From NCBI GenBank assembly GCA_900765165.1, contig CAAFQR010000073.1, forward strand, positions 1-22,411: a DNA stretch of 22,411 bases, read 5' to 3'. Shown in pieces: positions 1-6,000 of the stretch. Position numbers and translations under genes: made by a program. Every line of letters begins with the position of its first letter. Position 1 is the stretch's first letter. The stretch comes from Veillonellaceae bacterium. GTDB taxonomy: Bacteria > Bacillota > Negativicutes > Veillonellales > Veillonellaceae. Below the pieces are notes generated by a model. It had not been told where the DNA came from and did not search any database. It saw only the letters and a list, made by a program, of their open reading frames with translations.

Positions 1-92
1 ATGTCATTGTCGAGGCCTTCGGCGCCAGCCAATAATTGCAACTCAAACGTGTCCTGAGTCTCTTCGTAGAATTTTCGCAACAATATTGACAT
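1..92 (-). CDS. hprK: HPr kinase/phosphorylase, N-terminal fragment
   Basis: Only the first 30 codons lie in the window; the gene runs off the left edge. On the minus strand the ATG is at 92-90, with GGAGGT at 104-99 six bases upstream, so the start is well supported. The visible peptide contains FELQLLAGAEGLDND, which resembles the start of the HprK N-terminal domain (family pattern LxLLAGxxGLDR). HprK phosphorylates and dephosphorylates Ser46 of HPr, or an HPr-like protein, in carbon catabolite control of Firmicutes. The identification rests on a short N-terminal match; the catalytic P-loop is outside the window. It is divergently transcribed from the aminotransferase unit and shares its promoter region. 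Confidence 0.65.
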   Translation of the reverse strand, partial: MSILLRKFYEETQDTFELQLLAGAEGLDND

Positions 93-173
93 AACCGTAC
101 CTCCATAAAGAACTATCCTGCTTACCACGACATGACCGAAGGCTTATTTCACAGGAGCTACGCACCTTAGCAA

Positions 174-205
174 CAGCGGTTGGGCATGGTACCCAATTGG
201 CGTTG
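174..205. other. hairpin in the hprK-side leader
   Basis: CAGCG (174-178) plus GTTGGG (179-184) pair with CCCAAT (192-197) plus CGTTG (201-205), with a 7-nt loop and a 3-nt bulge. It lies between the divergent promoter (about 250-279) and the hprK start, so it would fall in the hprK leader RNA. No T-run follows on either strand, so it is not an intrinsic terminator. Its function is unknown. Confidence 0.35.
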
Positions 206-248
206 TGCATGGTGCATAAAAAACGGAAATAACCTTAGGAACTGTGTA

Positions 249-280
249 CATTGTATAACGAAATGTAAAATAGTACAATG
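249..280. promoter_or_regulatory. mirror-image divergent promoter for hprK and the aminotransferase unit
   Basis: Plus strand: -35 TTGTAT (251-256), 17-bp spacer, -10 TACAAT (274-279). Minus strand: -35 TTGTAC (278-273), 17-bp spacer, -10 TACAAT (255-250). The arrangement arises because CATTGTA (249-255) is an inverted repeat of TACAATG (274-280). Each -10 box therefore overlies the -35 box of the other direction, so polymerase bound one way would exclude the other. The plus transcript would start near 286, giving a leader of about 110 nt. Assigned from consensus matching only. Confidence 0.55.
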
Positions 281-326
281 ACATACATAAAGAGAATAGC
301 TAAAAGCTAGAGAGAACTGTTTAGTG

Positions 327-381
327 ACTGCATGGCAACGGTGACGAATTGAGAATTCACACCGATGCTGTGCAGTTTTTT
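327..381 (+). terminator. leader terminator (attenuator) upstream of the aminotransferase
   Basis: A long hairpin: outer stem ACTGCATGGC (327-336) with GCTGTGCAGT (367-376), ten pairs of which two are G-U; inner stems GGTG (340-343) with CACC (360-363) and GAATT (346-350) with AATTC (354-358); loop GAG. A run of six T follows (376-381). It lies downstream of the promoter and five bases before the AGGAGGG ribosome binding site (386-392), so it would stop transcription before the gene. An upstream segment, AGAGAACTGT (311-320), can pair with GCAGTTTTTT (372-381), mutually exclusive with the outer stem: a candidate antiterminator. No T-box signature is present. The controlling signal is unknown. 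Confidence 0.65.
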
Positions 382-397
382 ATTTAGGAGGGATAGT

Positions 398-1756
398 ATG
401 TTAAAAGATGAATTACCGAAAATTGTAACTGATGCCGTACCTGGTCCGAAAGCAGCCGCTGTGTTAGCTCGCCGTGCTAAAGCGATTCCGTCGGCAATCC
501 GCACGATTTACCCGGTTGTTATGGATAAAGCACAAGGCGCTATTATTCAAGACGTTGATGGCAACAAGTTCTTGGATTTCATCGGTGGCGTTGGCGTATT
601 GAACATTGGTCATTGCCATCCGGAAGTTGTAGAAGCTGTTAAAGCACAGGCTGATAAATACTTCCACGGCATGTTCAACGTAGTAACCCATGAAGGCTAT
701 GTTGCATTGGCTGAAAAGTTGAATACCATCGTACCGGTTAAAGGCGATGTTAAGAGAACGTACTTCGCTAACAGCGGTGCCGAAGCCAACGAAAATGCTA
801 TCAAATTGGCTAAAGCATACACGAAACGCCCGAACGTTATTGTATTCTCCGGTGCTTTCCATGGCCGTACGTTGTTGACCATGTCCATGACCGCTAAAAA
901 AGCGTATGCATTGGGTCAGGGACCTTTCCCGGATGGCATTTACCGTGCCGAATTCCCGTACCTTTATCGTAAACCGGAAGGTATGCCGGAAGACAAAGCT
1001 ATTGAATTCTATGTTTCCAAATTGGAAGAAGTTTTCCGCGATGCAGCACCGGCTGACAGCGTAGCGGCTATCGTAGTTGAACCGTTACAGGGCGAAGGTG
1101 GTTTCATCCCGGTACCAATCGAATGGATCAAAGAAATCCGTAAGATTTGCGATAAATACGGTATTCTCTTAATCGCCGACGAAGTGCAGACTGGTTTCTG
1201 CCGTACAGGTCGCTTCTTCGCTACGGAATACTGGAAAGATGCCGGTGTACAGCCGGATATCATCTCCATGGCAAAATCCATTGCTGCCGGTGTTCCGTTG
1301 GCTGCTATTACGGCTCGTGAAGAAATCGCTGAATCCGTACCGGGTGGCGTAATCGGTGGTACTTTCGGTGGTAATGCTTTGGCTTGTGCCGCTGCTCTTA
1401 AAACTATCGAAATCATGGAACGTGATAACTTAGCTAAACGCTCTGCCGACATTGGTGCAAAAGTAGTAGCTCGTTATAAATCCTGGGCTGACAAGTTCGA
1501 TGTTGTTGGCGATATCCGCGGCTTAGGCGGCATGGTTGGTATCGAATTTATCAAGGATCAGGCTTCCAAAGCACCGGCAACGGATTTGGTAAACACCTTG
1601 ATTAAGGATATGGCTGCACATGGCTTGCTCGTTGAAAACGCTGGTACCTATGGCAACGTAATTCGTTTCTTGGCACCGCTCGTAATCACCGACGAACAGT
1701 TAGAAGCCGGCTTAGATATTTTCGAAGCGGCATTAACCCGTGCCGTAGCTAAATAA
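398..1756 (+). CDS. class III PLP-dependent aminotransferase, 4-aminobutyrate type
   Basis: A 452-residue cytosolic enzyme of the GABA/ornithine/acetylornithine aminotransferase family. ATG 398 is chosen over an in-frame ATG at 365 because AGGAGGG (386-392) sits six bases before it, and 365 lies inside the leader hairpin. Visible features: the cofactor-phosphate segment SGAEANENA (from Ser126), ADEVQTGFCRTG with the pyridine-N-binding Asp261, AKSIAAGVPLAA with the expected Schiff-base Lys293, and the substrate-domain segment GGTFGGNALAC. The C-terminal part (GDIRGLGGMVGIEF) resembles bacterial GABA aminotransferases, which move the amino group of GABA to 2-oxoglutarate, giving succinate semialdehyde. 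Other omega-amino donors (beta-alanine, taurine, 5-aminovalerate, diamines) cannot be excluded from sequence. It heads a unit with a kinase-like gene and a permease fusion, with a leader terminator upstream. No semialdehyde dehydrogenase lies beside it. Confidence 0.88.
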   Translation: MLKDELPKIVTDAVPGPKAAAVLARRAKAIPSAIRTIYPVVMDKAQGAIIQDVDGNKFLDFIGGVGVLNIGHCHPEVVEAVKAQADKYFHGMFNVVTHEGYVALAEKLNTIVPVKGDVKRTYFANSGAEANENAIKLAKAYTKRPNVIVFSGAFHGRTLLTMSMTAKKAYALGQGPFPDGIYRAEFPYLYRKPEGMPEDKAIEFYVSKLEEVFRDAAPADSVAAIVVEPLQGEGGFIPVPIEWIKEIRKICDKYGILLIADEVQTGFCRTGRFFATEYWKDAGVQPDIISMAKSIAAGVPLAAITAREEIAESVPGGVIGGTFGGNALACAAALKTIEIMERDNLAKRSADIGAKVVARYKSWADKFDVVGDIRGLGGMVGIEFIKDQASKAPATDLVNTLIKDMAAHGLLVENAGTYGNVIRFLAPLVITDEQLEAGLDIFEAALTRAVAK

Positions 1757-1778
1757 TTGTAGAATGGCAGGTGGGGGC

Positions 1779-2369
1779 ATGAGACACATCGTAATCACTA
1801 TCGGTGCTGAATATGGCAGCGGCGGCGTAGAAATCGGCCGTATGGTTGCTGACCAGCTGGGCATCGAATATTACAACCGAGACCTTATCGATAAGGTAGT
1901 GGAACGCACTGGCGTAGATAAGGAATTGGTTATCAAAGCGGACCAAGAAAACAATGTTCGCTATGGTATCGACACAAGATTGGGCACGCGCTATGCGAAC
2001 TTGTCCAATAAGGTAATCGCGACACAATTTGAAGTTATTCGTCAAATGGCGAAGAAATCGTGTGTAATTATCGGTCGTTGCAGTGATTATATCTTGCAGG
2101 GGGAAGATTATGTAGTAAATATCTTCGTGTATGCCCCAGAAGAATACCGCGTTCGTACGATCATGGAAAAACAGAACCTTTCGGAACGTAAAGCGCGGGA
2201 AACAGTAAAAGAGCACGATATAGCATTACATCAGCGTTACAAGTACATTACCGGAACGTATCGCGGCGACAGACATAATCGGCATTTATTAATCGACAGC
2301 AGTGCATTAGGTTGGGAAAAGACAGCTAAAATGATACAGGCTTTCGTTGAAATGCGTTTTGAGGATTAG
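1779..2369 (+). CDS. cytidylate kinase-like family protein
   Basis: About 196 residues. ATG 1779 is preferred because AGGTGG (1769-1774) precedes it; the in-frame ATG at 1764 has no ribosome binding site. The N-terminus ITIGAEYGSGGVEIG matches the glycine-rich loop of the cytidylate kinase-like family, which lacks the usual GK[ST] Walker A end. It is followed by YYNRDLIDKV, IIGRCSDYIL and a DIALHQRYKYITG segment, all typical of that family. Members are presumed nucleotide-binding P-loop proteins, but most have no proven substrate and this one should not be read as the housekeeping CMP kinase. It lies 22 bp after the aminotransferase and 25 bp before the permease fusion, so all three are probably co-transcribed. 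Its role in the unit is unknown. Confidence 0.82.
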   Translation: MRHIVITIGAEYGSGGVEIGRMVADQLGIEYYNRDLIDKVVERTGVDKELVIKADQENNVRYGIDTRLGTRYANLSNKVIATQFEVIRQMAKKSCVIIGRCSDYILQGEDYVVNIFVYAPEEYRVRTIMEKQNLSERKARETVKEHDIALHQRYKYITGTYRGDRHNRHLLIDSSALGWEKTAKMIQAFVEMRFED

Positions 2370-2394
2370 TCAATCAGATTAGGAGAAAGAGCTT

Positions 2395-5046
2395 ATGGGA
2401 GAGACAAAAGTATCTGAATTCAATAAGGTGCTGAGTGCTTGGGATGTTTTGGTTATCGCCTTCGGCGCAATGATTGGCTGGGGCTGGGTTGTTTACACAG
2501 GCGACTGGATTACGAAGGGTGGCGTACTCGGTGGCATGATTGGTTTCTTAATCGGCGGTATTATGATATACTTCGTCGGTTTAACCTACGCGGAATTGAC
2601 TTCTGCGATGCCGCAAGCCGGTGGTGAACACGTATTTAGCTTTAAAGCCATGGGTCCTCTAGGTTCTTTCGTATGTACCTGGGCCATTGTATTAGGGTAT
2701 GTCAGCGTTGTAGGCTTCGAAGCCACAGCGCTGCCAACCATTGTAACGTATCTGTATCCTGATTTCTTATATGGGTACTTATACACAGTAGCAGGGTTCG
2801 ACATTTATGCATCTTGGCTCGCAACTGCAGTTATTATCGCTGCTCTTATTACGTACGTAAACGTAATCGGCGTTAAAACCGCCGCTTTCTTACAGACGGC
2901 GTTGACCATCGTCATCGGCGTTGTAGGTATCTTACTTATCGTTGCTTCGGTTGTAACTGGTAGCTACCAGAACGTAGAAGCACAGGCTTTCGTAGGCTTG
3001 TCCGGTGAGGACATCCTCGCCAGTGTCCTCGGTGTTGCTATGGTAACGCCGTGGTTCTTCATCGGTTTCGACGTTATCCCACAGGCTGCGGAAGAAATCA
3101 ACGTTTCCTTGAAGAAAATTGGTGTAATTCTTATCGTATCTATTGTCTTAGCTGTATTGTTCTACGCTTTGGTAATCTTCGGTGTTGGTTATGTTATGAA
3201 CAGTAGCCAGATTCAGGCTTCTATGAAAGGCACCGGCCTTGTATCCGCTGATGCCATGGCATTGGCCTTCAACAGTACCATCATGGCTAAAGTCCTCATC
3301 GTAGGCGGTATGTGCGGTATCTTAACAAGCTGGAACTCCTTCTTAATCGGTGGTAGCCGCGCTATGTACTCCATGGCTGACTCCTACATGATTCCGGCGT
3401 TCTTCAAGAAATTGCATCCGAAATACCATACGCCGGTAAATGCCTTGGCTTTGATTGGTCTCTTAAGCATGTTAGCACCGTTCTTCGGTCGTAAAATGCT
3501 CGTATGGATCGTAGATGCCGGTAACTTTGGTTGCGTATTGGCATACTGCTTCGTAGCTGTATCCTTCGTAATCCTTCGTAAAAAAGCACCGGAAATGGCG
3601 CGTCCATACAAAGTTAAACATTACAAACTCGTTGGTTTCTTAGCCGTTGTAATGTCCGGTACTATGATTGTTATGTACTTGATCCCTGGTTCCCCGGCTG
3701 CGTTGGCACCGGTTGAATGGGGCTTGGTAATAGGCTGGGCCGGCTTAGGTGTTATCTTCGGTGGTTTCTGTAAATACCATTACAAAGAAAAATTCGGTAC
3801 CCACGTTGGTATCGCTGCTGCTGATGAAGCTAAGGAAGCCGCTGCTGCCTTGGTTCGCGACGAAGATATCGATGCCGCTGTAGCCGATACGGTTACCAGC
3901 ATTAAAGCACCGGTAGCGGAAGAACCGAAATCGGTATTTAATTTCAACTTTGGTTTACCGATTAAGATTTCCTTTGGTGCCGACAAGCTGGCTCACATTG
4001 GTGACACAGTGAAGACCTATGGTACCAAGGCTTTGGTGGTAACGGACAAGAATCCGGACAAATACAAGGAAATGCTTGGTATTATCGGCGAAAGCTTGGC
4101 GAAAGCGGGCGTACCGTCCGTAGGCTTCAATGATGTAAGCGCTGACATTTTGGCTAAAGAAGTGGCTAATGGTGCTGCCATTGCCAAAGAACATGGCTGC
4201 GACGTAGTCATTGCCGTTGGTGATGGTAAAATAATCAACTACGGCAAAGCGATTGCCGGTACTGTCTTAAGTGGTGGCCTTGCAAACTTGCCGCACGGTG
4301 GTGCTTTGCCGACAGTGGCTGTACCGACTTCCTTAGGTAGTGGTGTCGAAGCGAACGGCTATGTCATCGTAGCTGACAGCGAAGGCAAAAAGAAAGTTTA
4401 CCACGACACATCCCTTATCCCGGCTGCGATTATTGCTGAACCGGAATTCATGATGAACGTACCGGATTACGCTATTGCAACCGGTGGTTTCAACGCATTG
4501 AGCCATAACATTGGCGCATATATTTCCAATAACTCCGAACCGATTACCGATGCCTTGGCATTGCATGCTATCCAGCTTTTGGTAGACAACTTGCCGTTGG
4601 CCTACGAAGAACCGGGCAACAAGGAACGCTTTGAAAAGATCGTCCTCGCCGGTATCATCGGTGGTATCGTAATGGAAAACACGGGCATTACCTTAGCCCA
4701 GAAAATGGCCTTTGCCATTAACAAAAAGGACGGCTTATCCATCGGTCAAGGCTTAGCCATTGTATCGCCGGTGGTTATGAAGAAATTGTGGCGTACCAAT
4801 ATCTTCAAATATGGTAAGCTGGCACGCATCTTAGGTGGCTTCACAGCCGACGATTGTGCCATCAAAATTCGCAGTCTTGCACATCGCTTAGGTCTTGACA
4901 TGACGCTTGGCCAGGCCGGCTTATCCGAAGCAGACTTGGACGAATTGACGGAACGTTGTATGGAACTGTTGGCACCGAAGGATGAAGAACGAGGCATTAA
5001 CTTGACTCGCGACGAAGTGTACGCTATGTACCAAGCTACACTGTAA
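2395..5046 (+). CDS. APC-type amino acid permease fused to an iron-alcohol-dehydrogenase-like domain
   Basis: 883 residues; ATG 2395 follows AGGAGA (2381-2386). Residues about 10-460 form a 12-helix permease of the APC superfamily: GAMIGWGWVVYTG is the glycine-rich first helix, followed by GLTYAELTSAMPQAGGEH and a Tyr/Lys-rich end after helix 12. Residues about 468-515 are an Ala/Glu-rich linker. Residues about 515-883 align along the whole iron-containing alcohol dehydrogenase fold and keep its C-terminal end. Key motifs are degraded. The NAD-loop GGGSxxDxAK reads GDGKIINYGK (609-618). Of the four metal ligands in the FucO pattern (Asp, His, His, His), the Asp is Asn700, only His704 remains, and the last two histidines are Gln769 and Gln785; the further conserved His is Phe773. 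The domain is probably catalytically inactive and may act as a cytosolic ligand sensor or gate for the permease (inference). The aminotransferase upstream suggests GABA or another omega-amino acid as transport substrate. Confidence 0.85.
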   Translation: MGETKVSEFNKVLSAWDVLVIAFGAMIGWGWVVYTGDWITKGGVLGGMIGFLIGGIMIYFVGLTYAELTSAMPQAGGEHVFSFKAMGPLGSFVCTWAIVLGYVSVVGFEATALPTIVTYLYPDFLYGYLYTVAGFDIYASWLATAVIIAALITYVNVIGVKTAAFLQTALTIVIGVVGILLIVASVVTGSYQNVEAQAFVGLSGEDILASVLGVAMVTPWFFIGFDVIPQAAEEINVSLKKIGVILIVSIVLAVLFYALVIFGVGYVMNSSQIQASMKGTGLVSADAMALAFNSTIMAKVLIVGGMCGILTSWNSFLIGGSRAMYSMADSYMIPAFFKKLHPKYHTPVNALALIGLLSMLAPFFGRKMLVWIVDAGNFGCVLAYCFVAVSFVILRKKAPEMARPYKVKHYKLVGFLAVVMSGTMIVMYLIPGSPAALAPVEWGLVIGWAGLGVIFGGFCKYHYKEKFGTHVGIAAADEAKEAAAALVRDEDIDAAVADTVTSIKAPVAEEPKSVFNFNFGLPIKISFGADKLAHIGDTVKTYGTKALVVTDKNPDKYKEMLGIIGESLAKAGVPSVGFNDVSADILAKEVANGAAIAKEHGCDVVIAVGDGKIINYGKAIAGTVLSGGLANLPHGGALPTVAVPTSLGSGVEANGYVIVADSEGKKKVYHDTSLIPAAIIAEPEFMMNVPDYAIATGGFNALSHNIGAYISNNSEPITDALALHAIQLLVDNLPLAYEEPGNKERFEKIVLAGIIGGIVMENTGITLAQKMAFAINKKDGLSIGQGLAIVSPVVMKKLWRTNIFKYGKLARILGGFTADDCAIKIRSLAHRLGLDMTLGQAGLSEADLDELTERCMELLAPKDEERGINLTRDEVYAMYQATL

Positions 5047-5054
5047 GGCGCTAT

Positions 5055-5085
5055 TGCTTAAGCAGTCGACGGGCTACTTAAGTAG
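5055..5085. repeat. two CTTAAG-centred palindromes 20 bp apart
   Basis: TGCTTAAGCA (5055-5064) and CTACTTAAGTAG (5074-5085) are perfect palindromes sharing a CTTAAG core; their centres are 20 bp apart, about two helical turns. They lie just after the permease-fusion stop codon and before its terminator. The spacing would suit two protein dimers on one DNA face, but no regulator is known and chance cannot be excluded. Confidence 0.3.
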
Positions 5086-5164
5086 GTACGAGCACATTCA
5101 AAACTAAAACTCCAATTCAACTAAATCTAATCTCTACATTCATCTAGGACAAGAAGTGCTCACC

Positions 5165-5210
5165 AAAAGCCGCTATGAATCTGATTATTATCGGGTTTGT
5201 AGCGGTTTTT
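5165..5210 (+). terminator. intrinsic terminator after the permease fusion
   Basis: AAAAGCCGCTA (5165-5175) pairs with TAGCGGTTTTT (5200-5210) with one G-U pair; the loop is 24 nt. The T-run is part of the 3' arm and the A-run of the 5' arm, so the hairpin could work in both directions. It closes the aminotransferase/kinase-like/permease unit. Confidence 0.7.
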
Positions 5211-5220
5211 CCGTTGTCTA

Positions 5221-5229
5221 TGCTATAAT
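5221..5229 (+). promoter_or_regulatory. extended -10 promoter
   Basis: TGCTATAAT is a perfect extended -10 element immediately after the terminator. No good -35 box lies 16-18 bp upstream. It would transcribe the LysE-like remnant. The same TATGCTATAATG string recurs before trmD. Confidence 0.5.
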
Positions 5230-5247
5230 GCTACAAGATGACGAAGA

Positions 5248-5508
5248 TTGAATGGGCACTTAGATGGCACTACGGTATTAGGTGCTTTTCGCAGCACCAT
5301 GGCAGGCGGTGAAGGGCAATTATTTATCAGTGGCGTTTGGGTCGCTTCGGCTGTTTGGTTTACCGTATTAGGCCTGGGAACCTTTTGGTTCCGTAATTTT
5401 ATAACCGGACGATTACTCATGTGGGTAAACCGCTTGTGTGGCGCCGTTATTGTATTTTACGGCCTGAAATTAGGCGTCGAGTTTGTGAATCGCCTGTTAG
5501 GAAACTAG
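5248..5508 (+). pseudogene. C-terminal remnant of a LysE/RhtB-type amino acid exporter
   Basis: An open frame of 86 codons, readable from a TTG at 5248, resembles only the last part of LysE-superfamily exporters: a short segment like the NPH...VLG region (NGHLDGTTVLGAF), two hydrophobic stretches, and the characteristic ending MWVNRLCGAVIVFYGLKL. Full-length members have about 200 residues and six helices; the first half is absent, and the sequence upstream holds a terminator and promoter rather than coding sequence. There is no ribosome binding site at the TTG. It is best read as a decayed gene whose 5' half was deleted. A short functional membrane protein is less likely but possible, since the frame itself is intact. 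Confidence 0.55.
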
Positions 5509-5579
5509 TTTGTAAAACAGCTAGTGGTAAGGCTGAAGCGCTACGTGCAAAGGCTGGAGGCCCGTTGAAATAATATTTT

Positions 5580-5615
5580 GAAGCTGTTAAGGAAAAAGCC
5601 TTGACAGCTTCTTTT
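5580..5615 (+). terminator. intrinsic terminator before ylxM
   Basis: GAAGCTGTTAAGG (5580-5592) pairs with CCTTGACAGCTTC (5599-5611), 13 pairs with one G-U, a 6-nt loop, then TTTT. The 3' arm contains TTGACA, used as the -35 box of the next promoter. Confidence 0.75.
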
Positions 5616-5629
5616 CTGTTTGCTAGAAT
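5601..5629 (+). promoter_or_regulatory. strong housekeeping promoter of the ylxM-ffh operon
   Basis: A perfect -35 TTGACA (5601-5606), a 17-bp spacer, and -10 TAGAAT (5624-5629) preceded by an extended TG (5621-5622). The -35 lies inside the 3' arm of the terminator hairpin. The leader to the ylxM start is about 40 nt. Confidence 0.75.
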
Positions 5630-5675
5630 AATGTGTAAAGTTTTTTAGCTTGACAGTGATACGGAGGTGAGGCGC

Positions 5676-5999
5676 ATGGAAGAACGCGTAGCTATTAGCT
5701 TGCTAATTGACTTCTACGGTGCCTTGTTGACGGAGCGCCAGCGTCAGTGCTTGGAGCTACATCACGAAGACGATATGTCCTACGGCGAAATTGCCGAGGA
5801 GTTAGGCGTGTCCCGCCAAGCGGTGCACGACACCATGCAACGAGCTCTGCAGCTGTTGCATGAATACGAAGCAAAGTTACATGCAGTGGCGCATTACGAA
5901 GCGCGGGAAAAGGTTATGAAAGCCATGGCCACCGAGCTGGATGCACCGCGCATTTCACGGGAGCGATTACGCGGCCTGTTAGCACAGATGGAGGGGTAA
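5676..5999 (+). CDS. ylxM: YlxM family DNA-binding protein
   Basis: 107 residues from ATG 5676, chosen because GGAGGTGA (5663-5670) precedes it by five bases; an upstream in-frame GTG at 5667 overlaps that site. The protein is a UPF0122/YlxM member: a short helical protein with a sigma-region-4-like helix-turn-helix (YGEIAEELGVSRQAVHDTM, about residues 36-54). YlxM is nearly always encoded just before ffh and is thought to modulate the signal recognition particle pathway; its exact role is unsettled. Its stop is one base from the ffh start, so translation is probably coupled. Confidence 0.88.
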   Translation: MEERVAISLLIDFYGALLTERQRQCLELHHEDDMSYGEIAEELGVSRQAVHDTMQRALQLLHEYEAKLHAVAHYEAREKVMKAMATELDAPRISRERLRGLLAQMEG

Positions 6000-6000
6000 A

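Noticed and set aside
286..397. T-box or other known amino acid riboswitch in the aminotransferase leader
   Set aside because: The leader is only about 110 nt and has no T-box sequence (AGGGTGGnACCGCG type) or other class signature that I recognise; only a terminator and possible antiterminator can be supported.
365..397. Upstream ATG extending the aminotransferase by 11 residues
   Set aside because: It lies in the terminator hairpin and has no ribosome binding site; ATG 398 has an excellent one.
464..862. Long minus-strand open frames under the aminotransferase, permease, ffh, secD and other genes
   Set aside because: They lie wholly inside well-identified plus-strand genes, have no ribosome binding sites or recognisable domains, and follow from codon bias of the real frame.
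2395..5046. Two separate genes misread as one (permease then dehydrogenase)
   Set aside because: The frame is continuous through an Ala/Glu-rich linker with no stop and no clear ribosome binding site or start before the second domain near 3937; a fusion is the simpler reading.
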